Shown: positions 16,931 through 25,924 of the stretch, in pieces | Layout: every line of letters begins with the position of its first letter | Position numbering within the stretch: position 1 is the stretch's first letter | Assembly (NCBI GenBank): GCA_016870275.1 | Contig: VGBZ01000015.1 | Coordinates: 1-53,694 of the forward strand | Direction of reading: 5' to 3' | Source of the DNA: Actinomycetota bacterium | Lineage (GTDB): Bacteria > Actinomycetota > Acidimicrobiia > Acidimicrobiales > Microtrichaceae | Length of the DNA: 53,694 nucleotides | Translations under genes and position numbers: made by a program | Notes under the pieces: model-generated | Databases searched by the model: none | Told to the model about the DNA's origin: nothing | The model's input: the letters and a program-made list of their open reading frames with translations, nothing else

Positions 16931-17385
16931 CCGTCCAGCCTGAACATGAGCAGCCTGCTCACGACCACCCTGAGCAGACCGATGCCGCCGTCCCTGAGTT
17001 CATCCAGTCCGGTGAGGCGTCGATCGACCTCCCCGAAGGCAACGGGTTCGCCCTGCCCGGCCTCGATCTCGGAGGTCTGCTCGCTGCAGCCAACCAAGCT
17101 GCTGAGCAACTTGCTGCAGCTCAGGAGTCACTGCTCTCAGCGCGGGTCCAGGGTTCAGCCGGTGGCGGTGTCGTCCGAGTCGTGGTCAACGGGCACCTCC
17201 ATCTGCTCGAGGTCGCGATCGGCCCGGAGGCGGTCGACCCGGACGACCCGTCGATGATCGGCGACCTCGTCGTGGCGGCGTTCGCCGACGCTCAACAACA
17301 GGTCGCCGAACTGCAACGCCAACAGGATCCGATGAGCGGGCTCGGCGGGCTCGGCGACCTCGGCGGCCTGTTGGGAGGAGGGTGA
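16927..17385 (+). CDS. Nucleoid-associated protein, YbaB/EbfC family
   Basis: This is a 152-residue member of the small DNA-binding dimer family. The core (about 60-145) has [38 protein letters not shown], the family's glycine-rich turn and beta hairpin, then [17 protein letters not shown] (shown here only as landmarks; each under family length). An acidic N-terminal extension of about 50 residues and a Gly/Leu-rich tail ([15 protein letters not shown]) flank it. The order dnaX-ybaB-recR with overlaps is conserved across bacteria. Start GTG 16927. Confidence 0.93.
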   Translation: MTVQPEHEQPAHDHPEQTDAAVPEFIQSGEASIDLPEGNGFALPGLDLGGLLAAANQAAEQLAAAQESLLSARVQGSAGGGVVRVVVNGHLHLLEVAIGPEAVDPDDPSMIGDLVVAAFADAQQQVAELQRQQDPMSGLGGLGDLGGLLGGG

Positions 17386-17386
17386 G

Positions 17387-18004
17387 GTGGCGTTCGCCGC
17401 TCCTGTCCAGGACCTGATCGATGCGCTCGGCCGACTTCCGGGTGTGGGACCCAAGTCGGCGCAACGTATTGCGTTCCACCTCCTGAAGGCCGATCCGGAG
17501 GAGTCCAGCCGACTGGCCGCTGCTGTCCTCGCCGCCAAGGAACGCATCGGTTTCTGCTCCGTCTGTTTCAACCTCTCCGAGGAGCCGGAGTGTGAGATCT
17601 GCCGGGACGATCGTCGAGATGACCACGTCGTCTGCGTCGTCGAGGAGCCACGCGATGTCGTGGCCATCGAGCGGACCCGAGAGTTCCGTGGCCGCTACCA
17701 CGTGCTGCAGGGGGCGATCGACCATCTACAGGGTGTCGGGCCGGAACAGCTCAAGGTTCGGGAACTGCTCGGCCGGGTCAGCGAAGGTCAGATCACCGAG
17801 GTGATCATCTGCACCAACCCCAACCTCGAGGGTGAGGCCACTGCCCTCTACCTGACCAAGCTGCTCGACGTGCCCGGGCTGGTGGTGTCGAGGATCGCCA
17901 ACGGGCTGCCGGTCGGCGGGGATCTCGAGTACGCCGACGAGCTGACGGTCGGACGGGCGCTTGAGGGTCGGCGTGTCGTCGCCGGTCCCAGTCGGACCGA
18001 CTGA
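17387..18004 (+). CDS. recR: Recombination protein RecR
   Basis: This 205-residue protein forms the RecFOR mediator ring that loads RecA at gaps. It has the N-terminal helix-hairpin-helix ([18 protein letters not shown]), a four-cysteine zinc finger C57/C60/C69/C72 (CSVC...CEIC), and a Toprim domain with [12 protein letters not shown] and [14 protein letters not shown], ending with the Walker-B-like [22 protein letters not shown] 17387 is one base after the ybaB stop. Confidence 0.96.
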   Translation: MAFAAPVQDLIDALGRLPGVGPKSAQRIAFHLLKADPEESSRLAAAVLAAKERIGFCSVCFNLSEEPECEICRDDRRDDHVVCVVEEPRDVVAIERTREFRGRYHVLQGAIDHLQGVGPEQLKVRELLGRVSEGQITEVIICTNPNLEGEATALYLTKLLDVPGLVVSRIANGLPVGGDLEYADELTVGRALEGRRVVAGPSRTD

Positions 18005-18693
18005 TGGCCGCCGAGCAGGTCGCCTGGCGTGGCCCGGGTCGGGAGCCCTACTGGCCGGTCTTCCTGTTCATTCTCCTGGCTGCGTTCCTGCAGCTCGTCA
18101 CCCCCTCGGTCATGGACGTGTGGGTCGACTCGACGTTGTTCATCCTGCTGGTACTGGTGCTGGTGGTGCTGATGGTCAGTAGCCGGGAGGAGGGAACGAT
18201 CGTCGGTCGGCACATTCACACGCACTCACCGGGTGTCCGGCGACTCAGCCAGGGACTGATCGTGCTGCTGTCGCTGGGCAACTTCGGCACCGGAACCGTC
18301 CTGACGGTGGAGATTCTCGGTCGTGCGTCCGATTTCGATGCGTTCGATCTCCTGATCAACACCGGCGCGGTGTGGCTGACCAATGTGATCGTGTTCGCGC
18401 TCTGGTACTGGGAGTACGACCGACATGGGCCGGGTCGTCGCGCCGACGGCACCGGTGAGGAGCCACCGACGTTCATCTTCCCGCAGATGACTGATCCGAC
18501 GCTCGGGTCGCCTGATTGGCGACCGATGTTCTTCGACTACCTGTATCTCTCGTTCACGAATGCAGCCTCGTTCGCATCGGCCGACGCGATGCCGGCCCGA
18601 CGGTGGGCCAAGGCGACGATGATGGTCCAGGCGTCGTTGTCGGTGTCGTTGCTGCTGCTCGTCCTGTCCCGTGTGACCGGGCTCCTCTCCTGA
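18004..18693 (+). CDS. Four-helix membrane protein, DUF1345-like
   Basis: This 229-residue integral membrane protein has hydrophobic segments near 17-33, 41-57, 82-105 and 115-135, plus a final one near 205-225. Motifs WYWEYDRHGPG and FFDYLYLSFTNAASFASADAMPARRWAK recall the DUF1345 group of unknown function. Its ATG overlaps the last base of recR (TGATG), so it is read from the dnaX operon. I know no function. Confidence 0.8.
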   Translation: MAAEQVAWRGPGREPYWPVFLFILLAAFLQLVTPSVMDVWVDSTLFILLVLVLVVLMVSSREEGTIVGRHIHTHSPGVRRLSQGLIVLLSLGNFGTGTVLTVEILGRASDFDAFDLLINTGAVWLTNVIVFALWYWEYDRHGPGRRADGTGEEPPTFIFPQMTDPTLGSPDWRPMFFDYLYLSFTNAASFASADAMPARRWAKATMMVQASLSVSLLLLVLSRVTGLLS

Positions 18694-18719
18694 GCAGATC
18701 GGCGACGTTCGACCGTGGG

Positions 18720-19901
18720 TCAGATGGTCTCGACGATGATGGCGTCGCCCTGCCCGCCGCCACCGCAGAGGGCGGCCGCACCCGTGCCGCCGCCGCGGCG
18801 ACGGAGTTCGTTGAGCAGGTGCAGCACGATGCGGGTGCCGGACATTCCGATCGGGTGGCCCAGCGCAATGGCCCCGCCGTTGACGTTGGTCACCTCGTCG
18901 GTGATGCCCAGGTCGGCCATCGAGGCCACGCCCACGGCGGCGAACGCCTCGTTGAGTTCGAACAGGTCGACGTCGCTCACCGACTTCCCGGCATGTTCGA
19001 GTGCTGCGAGGATCGCCCGTGAGGGCTGGGTGAGCAGCGACGCATCCGGGCCGGAGACCTGTCCGTAGGCGACGACCCGGCCGAGCGGGTTGCCCCCGAT
19101 GCGCTCGGCGGCGGCGGGCGACGCCACGATCACTGCAGCTCCGCCGTCGGAGATCTGCGATGCATTCCCGGCGGTGATGTTTCCGGCTTTGTCGAACGCC
19201 GGCCGCAGGGATCCGAGGGATTCGAGCGTCGTCTCGCCACGCACGCCCTCGTCGCTGGTGAACACCACGGGATCACCCTTGCGTTGCGGGATGCTCACCG
19301 GGACGATCTCGTCGTCGAAGAGTCCGTCCTTCTGGGCCTTGGCGGCCCGCTCGTGCGAAGCGGCGGCTGCGGCATCCTGCTCGTCACGTCCGAGGCCGGC
19401 CGAGGCGGCGTACTTCTCGGTCCCGGCACCCATGGCGCACTGATCGAAGGCACAGAACAGGCCGTCGTACATGAGCGAGTCGATGACGGACTTGTCGCCC
19501 ATCCGCATGCCGGCCCGGGCGTCGGGAAGCAGGTACGGCGCATTGGTCATGGACTCCTGGCCGCCGGCGACGACCACATCGGCGAGGCCTGCGCCGATGA
19601 GGAGATCAGCGAGCAGGATCGAGTTGATCCCAGACAGGCAGACCTTGTTGACGGTGGTGGCCGGAACGGTCATGGGGATCCCCGCAGCGACTGCTGCTTG
19701 GCGGGCCGGGATCTGCCCGGCCCCGGCGAGCAGGACCTGACCCATGAAGACGTAGTCCACGTCCTCGGGTGCCACGCCTGCCCGCTCGAGAGCAGCGGCG
19801 ATGGCGAAGCCACCCAGGTCCGAACCCTTGAATCCGGCGAGGGAGCCGGACAACTTGCCGATCGGGGTTCGCGCCCCTTGCAGAATCACCGAACCTGGCA
19901 T
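18720..19901 (-). CDS. Acetyl-CoA C-acetyltransferase (thiolase)
   Basis: This 393-residue biosynthetic-type thiolase condenses or cleaves acetoacetyl-CoA. The acyl-enzyme Cys is in NKVCLSGINS near residue 88, followed by GGQESMTNAPYL. The C-terminal active-site motifs are NEAFAAVGVA, NVNGGAIALGHPIGMSGTRI (His) and CGGGGQGDAI (Cys), shown as separate landmarks. ATG 19901 has GGGGAGG upstream. Acetoacetyl-CoA formation is the first step of the ethylmalonyl-CoA route whose later genes lie at 22.5-41 kb, but fatty-acid degradation is equally possible. Confidence 0.95.
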   Translation of the reverse strand: MPGSVILQGARTPIGKLSGSLAGFKGSDLGGFAIAAALERAGVAPEDVDYVFMGQVLLAGAGQIPARQAAVAAGIPMTVPATTVNKVCLSGINSILLADLLIGAGLADVVVAGGQESMTNAPYLLPDARAGMRMGDKSVIDSLMYDGLFCAFDQCAMGAGTEKYAASAGLGRDEQDAAAAASHERAAKAQKDGLFDDEIVPVSIPQRKGDPVVFTSDEGVRGETTLESLGSLRPAFDKAGNITAGNASQISDGGAAVIVASPAAAERIGGNPLGRVVAYGQVSGPDASLLTQPSRAILAALEHAGKSVSDVDLFELNEAFAAVGVASMADLGITDEVTNVNGGAIALGHPIGMSGTRIVLHLLNELRRRGGGTGAAALCGGGGQGDAIIVETI

Positions 19902-19961
19902 GCCTGTACCTCCCCGGGCACGACCGGCGGTCGGTGCGAGCCCTTGATGAACAACTGGCGC

Positions 19962-19967
19962 AGGCTA
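19962..19967 (-). promoter_or_regulatory. Possible -10 element TAGCCT of the thiolase gene
   Basis: TAGCCT on the minus strand lies about 60 bases before the start and upstream of the ribosome site, giving a leader of about 55 bases. Confidence 0.4.
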
Positions 19968-20022
19968 GGCCACTGCTCCGAGGCGCGTCGAAGTGATCCG
20001 ACTCGTGTATCGGTATCGGAGC

Positions 20023-20685
20023 TCACTGCGGTTCCGAGGCGACCGACGACTGCTCCCATGCCGCCCGGTCGATCGACCAGACCTGATGTCGACGTAGTTC
20101 CTTGCCCCAGGCGGGCTCCCAGCGAGGGTGGTCGAAGTCCCGTTCCGGTGTGCGCCGAAGTCCAACTCGTTTCATGACCGCCTGCGAGCGGAGGTTGTCG
20201 ACGACGGTGAAGCTGACCACCTCCACCAGCCCGAATCGCTCGAACGCCGCAGCGAGGACTGCGGTCGCTGCCTCCGTGGCGTATCTGTGGCCCCATGCCC
20301 ACCGGGACAGTCGCCAGCCGATCTCGACGGTTCCGGCGTCGATGCGGCCCGGAACGACGAACGGGGGTCGGATGATCCCGGTGAATCCGGCGAAACCGGT
20401 CCTCCCTGTGAATCCCGGGCCGCTGTCCTCCGGTCCGTGGCGTCTCGGTCCGGGGCCTGCGACCTCGACGGCCCACAGGCTGAAGCCGCTGGCGACGGCC
20501 TGGTGTCGGATGTGTTCGACCAGGTCGTCGGACTCGGCCCGGGTGAGGGTCGACGGGAAGTGCTCCATCACCGCTGTGTCTGCGTTGAGTTCGGCGAACG
20601 GGTCAAGATCCGCGTCGCTCCAGTTGCGCAGGACGAGTCGTTCGGTGCGCAGTGTCGGCAGGACGGCTTGCGAACCGTGGCGCAC
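20023..20685 (-). CDS. GNAT-family N-acetyltransferase (RimJ/RimL type)
   Basis: This protein of about 220 residues starts in the RimJ/RimL style, LPTLRTERLVLRNWSDADLDPFAELNAD, and has the conserved EIGWRLSRWAWGHRYATEA acetyl-CoA region and FTVVDNLRSQAVMKRVGL (landmark motifs). It probably acetylates a protein N-terminus, an amino group of a metabolite, or an antibiotic. GTG 20685 is chosen because TACGTT lies six bases upstream. An in-frame ATG at 20727 is possible; longer frames reach into the divergent antiporter gene. Confidence 0.88.
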   Translation of the reverse strand: MRHGSQAVLPTLRTERLVLRNWSDADLDPFAELNADTAVMEHFPSTLTRAESDDLVEHIRHQAVASGFSLWAVEVAGPGPRRHGPEDSGPGFTGRTGFAGFTGIIRPPFVVPGRIDAGTVEIGWRLSRWAWGHRYATEAATAVLAAAFERFGLVEVVSFTVVDNLRSQAVMKRVGLRRTPERDFDHPRWEPAWGKELRRHQVWSIDRAAWEQSSVASEPQ

Positions 20686-20691
20686 CTCCGG

Positions 20692-20697
20692 AACGTA
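20692..20697 (-). promoter_or_regulatory. -10 element TACGTT of the GNAT gene (leaderless)
   Basis: TACGTT on the minus strand is six bases before GTG 20685 and decides that start. Confidence 0.5.
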
Positions 20698-20761
20698 GCG
20701 TGGATCCGACCGGACCTGCGGACGCATAGAGTCCGCGGGTGAAGTGGTGAGGAGCCTGGCC

Positions 20762-21244
20762 GTGGCGGACATCGAGGAGACCGAACTACCGGGCGTGGGA
20801 GTCCGACGGGAGTTCACCACGCAGGCCGGCATGCGACTCGGGGTGATTGAGACACGCACCGGGCGCCGTGACCTGCTCCTGTACGACGCCGATGACCCGG
20901 ATGCCTGCCGCTCGCTGGTACCGCTCGATGAGCATGACAGCGACGTTCTGATCGACCTCCTCGGCGGTGATCGGGTCGTCAATGAGGCCACCTCGACGCT
21001 GCTGCAGATCGATGATCTGGCCATCGATTGGGTTGCGGTGGGTCTCTCCTCACCGTCTGCAGGCCGCACGATCGGTGACCTGTCTGTGCGAACCGCCACA
21101 GGGGCCAGCATCGCTGCGGTGATGATCGGCGACGATGCCGTCCCTGGTCCCGGACCGGAGGTGGTCCTGCCGGGCGGGGCAATGGTTGTCGCGGTCGGCA
21201 CGGTCGACGCGGTCGCTCGCCTTCGGACACTGCTCGGGCCGTGA
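20762..21244 (+). CDS. RCK_C-domain regulator of K+/H+ antiporter (KhtT-like)
   Basis: This 160-residue soluble protein has an N-terminal DUF-like segment (ETELPGVGVRREFTTQAGMRLGVIETRTGRRDLLLYDADDP, landmark only) resembling KhtT, then a TrkA-C/RCK_C domain (DLAIDWVAVGLSSPSAGRTIGDLSVRTATGASIAAV, landmark only) that in relatives binds c-di-AMP or other ligands. GTG 20762 follows GAGGAG by seven bases. Its stop overlaps the antiporter start (GTGA), so the two proteins are made together and form a regulator-channel pair. Confidence 0.85.
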   Translation: MADIEETELPGVGVRREFTTQAGMRLGVIETRTGRRDLLLYDADDPDACRSLVPLDEHDSDVLIDLLGGDRVVNEATSTLLQIDDLAIDWVAVGLSSPSAGRTIGDLSVRTATGASIAAVMIGDDAVPGPGPEVVLPGGAMVVAVGTVDAVARLRTLLGP

Positions 21245-22464
21245 TCCTCGCTGCCTCGGGTGCCGAGGCCGCCGTGGTGTTCACGCAGTTGGGTGTGCTC
21301 GTCGTCCTGCTCGCCCTGCTCGGTCGGGTGGCGCTGCGGTTCCGGATGTCACCGATTCCCTTCTACCTGTTGCTCGGACTGGTCGTCACTCTGCTCGGCG
21401 CTGACGCAGAGACCGCAGCTTCGGACTTCGTCGATGTCGCCGCCGACATCGGCGTCCTCCTGCTCTTGTTCATGCTCGGCCTGGAGTTCACCCCTCGGGA
21501 ACTCACCGATGAGTTGAAGCGCAGTGGAAGGGCCGGGGTGTTGGATCTGGTGTTGAACGCCACGCCTGGGGTCGTGCTCGCAGCCGTGCTCGGTTGGTCG
21601 CCGGTGGCGTGTGCGGTGCTCGGCGGCGTCACCTACATCTCGTCCTCCGGGGTTGTCTCCAAGTTGCTCGACGATCTGGGTCGCCGAGGTAACCGGGAGA
21701 CCTCCTTGGTCCTCGGAGTACTCGTGCTCGAGGACCTGGCGATGATCGTGATTCTTCCACTGCTCGGCGTGGCCCTGGCGGGGATCGGTCTGGTTGCGGG
21801 GCTTCTCGACGTTGCGATTGCCGGGCTGATCGTCGTGGTCGTGATCCTCGTCGCCCACGTCCACGGCGAACGCATCAGCCGGCTGCTGTGGTCCGGATCC
21901 GACGAGGTGCTGTTGTTGAGCATCATCGGACTGGTCCTGCTGGTCTCCGGCCTGGTCGAACAGGCCGATGTCTCAGCGGCAGTCGGTGCCTTCCTCGTGG
22001 GCGTCGGTCTGTCGGGCCCGGTGCAGCGCCGGGCATCGGAGCTCGTTGGTCCGTTGCGTGATCTCTTCGCTGCTCTGTTCTTCTTCCTGTTCGCTCTCGA
22101 AGTCGATCTGGCCTACGTTCCCGGGGTTCTGCTCCCCGCGGTCGTCCTGGCGGTCGTGGGTATCGGGTCGAAGCTGCTGACCGCTGAGATCGCTGGTCGG
22201 TGGGCGGGCCGGGGGCTGCCGGGTCGCTGGCGGGCGGGGACTGCACTCGTGGCCCGGGGCGAGTTCTCAGTGGTCATCGCCGGGCTCGGTGTTACAGCCG
22301 GCGTCGAACAGGATCTCGGTCCCCTCGCAGCTGCTTACGTGCTGCTGGTCGCCACGACCGCTTCGATTCTGGTCCGATGGGATCGGCCACCATCCTGGTG
22401 GCCCGGCAATCGGCGTCCGCAGCCAGTCGGATCGAATGAACAGAAGCTAATAACCGGAAACTGA
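21241..22464 (+). CDS. Cation:proton antiporter, CPA2 family (KhtU/KefB-like membrane subunit)
   Basis: This 407-residue protein has about 12 hydrophobic helices from residue 15 to 380. The core segments LGLEFTPREL, ISSSGVVSKLL and VLVLEDLAMIVIL (acidic pair in the mid-membrane helix) mark the monovalent cation:proton antiporter-2 family, as does VARGEFSVVIAGLG late in the protein. It has no attached RCK domain; that part is the upstream gene. It likely exports K+ in exchange for H+. Confidence 0.92.
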   Translation: MILAASGAEAAVVFTQLGVLVVLLALLGRVALRFRMSPIPFYLLLGLVVTLLGADAETAASDFVDVAADIGVLLLLFMLGLEFTPRELTDELKRSGRAGVLDLVLNATPGVVLAAVLGWSPVACAVLGGVTYISSSGVVSKLLDDLGRRGNRETSLVLGVLVLEDLAMIVILPLLGVALAGIGLVAGLLDVAIAGLIVVVVILVAHVHGERISRLLWSGSDEVLLLSIIGLVLLVSGLVEQADVSAAVGAFLVGVGLSGPVQRRASELVGPLRDLFAALFFFLFALEVDLAYVPGVLLPAVVLAVVGIGSKLLTAEIAGRWAGRGLPGRWRAGTALVARGEFSVVIAGLGVTAGVEQDLGPLAAAYVLLVATTASILVRWDRPPSWWPGNRRPQPVGSNEQKLITGN

Positions 22465-22501
22465 AATCTTCTGTCGTTGGCTCCCTCAGCCGGACGGCCA
22501 C

Positions 22502-22507
22502 TAGCTT
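22502..22507 (+). promoter_or_regulatory. -10 element TAGCTT of ccr (leaderless)
   Basis: TAGCTT ends seven bases before ATG 22515. A -35-like TTGGCT lies about 19 bases upstream. Transcription starting at the ATG is expected. Confidence 0.55.
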
Positions 22508-22514
22508 GCTCGCC

Positions 22515-23864
22515 ATGCAGGAGTTCCTCGACGCCATCTTGACCAACGCCACCGGTGAGGAGATCGCTGCGATCCCGATCCCGGAGTCCTACCGCGCTGC
22601 GCACGTGCTGCGTTCTGAACAGGACATGTGGGAGGGGGTCGCCTCGGAGGACAAGGACCCTCGTCAGTCGCTCCACGTCGGGGAGATCCAGACTCCGGAG
22701 ATCGCCCCGGACGAGGTGTACGTCGCCATGATGGCGAGCGCCATCAACTTCAACACCGTGTGGACGTCGATCTTCGAGCCGGTGTCCACGTTCGCCTTCC
22801 TGGATCGGCTCGGCCGGGAGTCCGTGTGGGGAGCACGGCACGCTCAGGACTACCACGTCGTCGGTTCCGACGGCTCTGGTGTGGTGTTGCGTGTCGGGTC
22901 CGCCGTGCGCAACTGGAAGCCCGGCGATCGGGTCACGATCCACTGCAACCATGTTGACGACCAGGACCCGTCGGCACACAACGACTCGATGCTCGCTGCG
23001 AACCAGCGCATCTGGGGGTTCGAGACCAACTTCGGTGGGCTCGCCGATCTCGCTGTCGTCAAGGCCAACCAGCTCATGCCCAAGCCCACGCACCTGACCT
23101 GGGAGGAGGCCGCAGTCAACGCACTCTGCGCCTCGACGAGTTACCGGATGCTCGTCGGCAACCACGCCGCCCGCATGAAGCAGGGCGATGTCGTGTTCAT
23201 CTGGGGTGCCACCGGAGGGATCGGTGCCTACGCAACGCAGCTGGTCCTCAACGGGGGCGGGATTCCCGTGGGCGTCGTCAGTTCCGAGAGTCGGGTCAAG
23301 CTGCTGCAGTCCATGGGGTGCGACGCCGTCATCGACCGTCGTGCGGAGGGCTACCAGTTCTGGTCCGACGAGCACACCCAGGACGAGTCGGAGTGGCGCC
23401 GTCTGGGCAAGAAGGTCCGCGAGCTCGTGGGTGAGGACCCGGACATCGTCTTTGAGCATCCGGGCCGCTCGACCATGGGAGCGTCGGTGTTCATTGCCAA
23501 GAAGGGCGGCAAGGTCGTGACCTGCGCAGCCACGTCGGGCTACATGATCGAGTACGACAACCGGCACCTCTGGATGAAGCTCAAGAGCATCATCTCGAGC
23601 CACTTCGCCAACTATCAGGAGGCATGGGAGATGAATCGGCTGATCGACCGTGGGGTCATCCAGCCGGTGATGAGCGAGGTCTTCACGCTCGAACAGACCG
23701 GCGAGGCCGCTCTCAAGACCCACAAGAACCAGGGCGAGGGCAAGCTCGGCGTGTTGTGTCTGGCACCCGAAGCCGGCCTGGGGATCACCGATTTGGAGAA
23801 GCGGGCTCGAGTCGGTATCGACAACATCACCCTGTACGAACGTCACGCCCGCGGCGAACTCTGA
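22515..23864 (+). CDS. ccr: Crotonyl-CoA carboxylase/reductase
   Basis: This 449-residue medium-chain dehydrogenase converts crotonyl-CoA, CO2 and NADPH to ethylmalonyl-CoA. Diagnostic blocks are VAMMASAINFNTVW, GARHAQDYHVVGSDGSG, IHCNHVDDQDP, RIWGFETNFGG, the nucleotide site WGATGGIGAYATQ, and HFANYQEAWEMNRLID. The Asn, Phe-Glu and His blocks correspond to regions implicated in CO2 binding in characterised enzymes. The length matches Ccr. The gene precedes an epimerase by 49 bases, and the mutase and carboxylase of the same route lie downstream. Without the rest of the genome a role in polyketide extender supply cannot be excluded. Confidence 0.93.
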   Translation: MQEFLDAILTNATGEEIAAIPIPESYRAAHVLRSEQDMWEGVASEDKDPRQSLHVGEIQTPEIAPDEVYVAMMASAINFNTVWTSIFEPVSTFAFLDRLGRESVWGARHAQDYHVVGSDGSGVVLRVGSAVRNWKPGDRVTIHCNHVDDQDPSAHNDSMLAANQRIWGFETNFGGLADLAVVKANQLMPKPTHLTWEEAAVNALCASTSYRMLVGNHAARMKQGDVVFIWGATGGIGAYATQLVLNGGGIPVGVVSSESRVKLLQSMGCDAVIDRRAEGYQFWSDEHTQDESEWRRLGKKVRELVGEDPDIVFEHPGRSTMGASVFIAKKGGKVVTCAATSGYMIEYDNRHLWMKLKSIISSHFANYQEAWEMNRLIDRGVIQPVMSEVFTLEQTGEAALKTHKNQGEGKLGVLCLAPEAGLGITDLEKRARVGIDNITLYERHARGEL

Positions 23865-23913
23865 GTCCCGACCCCGAACGCACCACCCTGACGCACCACT
23901 CCGAGGAGCAACT

Positions 23914-24342
23914 GTGAGCGACCACGACGACGCCACATCCGGACTGTTGACCGAGATCGACCACATCGCCATCGCCGTGCGCGATCTCGATGCGGCTGTC
24001 GACTTCTACCAACGTGCCTTCGGTGCGACGGTCGCCCACCGCGAGACCGTCGAATCCGATGGTGTCGAGGAGGCCCTCGTCAAGGTGGCCGACTCCTACA
24101 TCCAACTCACCGCCGCCACCCGGCCGGACTCGCCGATCGCCAAGGCCATCGAGAAGCGTGGCGAGGGCCTGCACCATGTGGGCTACCGAGTCGACGACTG
24201 TCAGGCGGCTCTCGACGCCATGGTCGCTGCTGGGGCCACCCCGATCGACCAGGCACCGCGTCCGGGCAGCCGTGGCACCACTGTGGCCTTCGTCCACCCC
24301 AAAGGGGCGTTCGGCACGTTGATCGAACTCGTCGAGGAGTGA
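23914..24342 (+). CDS. mce: Methylmalonyl-CoA (ethylmalonyl-CoA) epimerase
   Basis: This 142-residue vicinal-oxygen-chelate protein has two half repeats. Metal ligands are the His of EIDHIAIAVRDLDAA, the His of GLHHVGYRVDD and the Glu of GTLIELVEE. It interconverts the (2S)/(2R) isomers of methylmalonyl-CoA, and in the ethylmalonyl-CoA route also ethylmalonyl-CoA, so that the mutase gets the (2R) form. GTG 23914 has GAGGAG five bases upstream. Its place behind ccr supports the dual role. Confidence 0.93.
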   Translation: MSDHDDATSGLLTEIDHIAIAVRDLDAAVDFYQRAFGATVAHRETVESDGVEEALVKVADSYIQLTAATRPDSPIAKAIEKRGEGLHHVGYRVDDCQAALDAMVAAGATPIDQAPRPGSRGTTVAFVHPKGAFGTLIELVEE

Positions 24343-24355
24343 CGCTCCGCCGGTC

Positions 24356-25924
24356 TCAGACCGGCGCTTCGAGCTCGAGTGCTGGGACTCGCTCCGGGGG
24401 CAGGCTGTCGTGCAGCTGCGCAATCAGGTCATCGCGAACAGAACGGACTGACGGATCGTCCCACCGGTTGTTCCGCTGGAGCGGGTCCTCGGCCAGGTCG
24501 TAGAGCTCGCCCTCGGTGCCGTCGTGGACGGCGCCCGGAAGGTAGGTGGTGCACACCCAGCCGTCGCGGGTGATGGTCCGCAGGTACACGCCCACTCCGA
24601 ACAGCTCCGAGTCCCACGAGGTGAGTTGCTGGTCGATCCCGCGTGCGTCGGCGTCGGCGTCGGTGGTGGGAAGAGCCTGGCCCTGCATCCACTCGGCGGC
24701 GTCGAGACCGGCGATGGAAGCGAACGTCGGTGCCAGGTCGACCAGGCCGACGGGCGCAGTCACCACGTTCGCCTCGATGCCTGCCGACGGTGCCGGTCGC
24801 CAGATCATCGGGAGCCGCATGAGCCCGTCGACGTGGTACGGACCCTTGAACAGCAGACCGAAGTCGCCCTGCAGCTCGCCGTGATCGGTGGTGAACACCA
24901 CGTCGAGTGAATCGGTCCAGCCGCGACGGTCCACCTCAGCGAGCACCCGGCCGATCGCCTCGTCGATCAGTTCGACCTCGATGGCGTTCATGGCGTTGAC
25001 CTCTCGGACCTGCTCAGCAGTCATGCTCGCCGGGATCCAACGTGTCGGTGCTTCGTAGTTGGAGACCAGTTCGCCGTCGTACCAGAGCCGCCAGTGTCGC
25101 GGTTTCTCGTCGAGCAGGCGCTCGCGCTCGGCGGCGGACTCCGGGTAACCCGCAGGCAGGTCCACGTCACGCCACGGGACGCGATGGAGTTCGGAGACCG
25201 GTGGATCCCATGGGTGGTGTGGATCCGGGAAGCTCATCCAGCAGAACCAGTCGTCGTCTGCATCCAGGCCGGACAGCCACTCGATCGTGCGCTCGGCCAC
25301 CCAGTCGGTGTGGTACCACTCGCGAGGGATGGCGTTGTGCTTCACCTGTGGTGCGCCGGTGTCGCCGAAGCCGTCGGCGTTCACCTCCAGGTCGGCATCG
25401 ACGACGGAGTAGTAGTCGCCCACGGCCTCTGGGTGTTCCGCACCGATCCACTTGGCGTAGTGCAGCCAGCCGGTGGCACCGTGCGTGGCGAACCGCAGGT
25501 GGTCGAAGCCCCGGTGCGGCCCGGTGCCACCACCGAACTGCGGAGCGTCGATGGTGTCGGTACCGAGTGACGCCACACGGTTCTCGTTGAAGCGCTCGAA
25601 GGGATCCATGAACGGCTCAAAGTGCGCCTTCCCGATCAGTGCCGTCCGGTAGTCGGCGCTGCGGAGGAGAGCGGCCACCGACGGAGCGTCGACAGGAAGC
25701 GGGACACCGTTCATCCACACGCCGTGGGTGGCCTGGTGCTGGCCGGTGAGCATGGTCGAACGAGATGGCATGCACACGACTGACTGTGGAACGGCACGTT
25801 CGTAGCGAACACCCTCAGCCGCCAGCTGGTCGATCACCGGTGTCCGACCGATGACGCCACCGTTGCAGCCGAGCGTGTCGTAGCGCTGCTGGTCGGTGGT
25901 GATGAAGAGGATGCGTCGTCCCAT
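24356..25924 (-). CDS. Sulfatase (type I, arylsulfatase family)
   Basis: This 522-residue sulfatase opens with ILFITTDQQRYDTLG (metal-binding Asp pair) and has the formylglycine motif C51-M-P-S-R, so Cys51 would be converted to the catalytic aldehyde. FTTDHGE supplies further metal ligands, and KGPYHVDGLMRLPMIW is the usual mid-protein block. There is no signal peptide, so it acts in the cytoplasm. It hydrolyses a sulfate ester, possibly of an alkyl or aryl alcohol. Its ATG overlaps the stop of an SRPBCC gene (ATGA). No formylglycine-generating enzyme is in the window. Confidence 0.93.
   Translation of the reverse strand: MGRRILFITTDQQRYDTLGCNGGVIGRTPVIDQLAAEGVRYERAVPQSVVCMPSRSTMLTGQHQATHGVWMNGVPLPVDAPSVAALLRSADYRTALIGKAHFEPFMDPFERFNENRVASLGTDTIDAPQFGGGTGPHRGFDHLRFATHGATGWLHYAKWIGAEHPEAVGDYYSVVDADLEVNADGFGDTGAPQVKHNAIPREWYHTDWVAERTIEWLSGLDADDDWFCWMSFPDPHHPWDPPVSELHRVPWRDVDLPAGYPESAAERERLLDEKPRHWRLWYDGELVSNYEAPTRWIPASMTAEQVREVNAMNAIEVELIDEAIGRVLAEVDRRGWTDSLDVVFTTDHGELQGDFGLLFKGPYHVDGLMRLPMIWRPAPSAGIEANVVTAPVGLVDLAPTFASIAGLDAAEWMQGQALPTTDADADARGIDQQLTSWDSELFGVGVYLRTITRDGWVCTTYLPGAVHDGTEGELYDLAEDPLQRNNRWDDPSVRSVRDDLIAQLHDSLPPERVPALELEAPV

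Noticed and set aside
20023-21201. A 392-codon version of the acetyltransferase gene
   Set aside because: The first 170 codons are antisense to the KhtT-like gene and look non-coding; only the part from 20685 is family-like.
22440-22474. Hairpin ACAGAAG/CTTCTGT at the end of the antiporter gene as a terminator
   Set aside because: The stem is 7 bp with a 21-base loop, no T-run, and lies partly inside the coding region, so it is too weak to call.
22335-23972. A 545-codon open frame antisense to ccr
   Set aside because: It is the antisense shadow of a strongly conserved gene, a common effect of high G+C.
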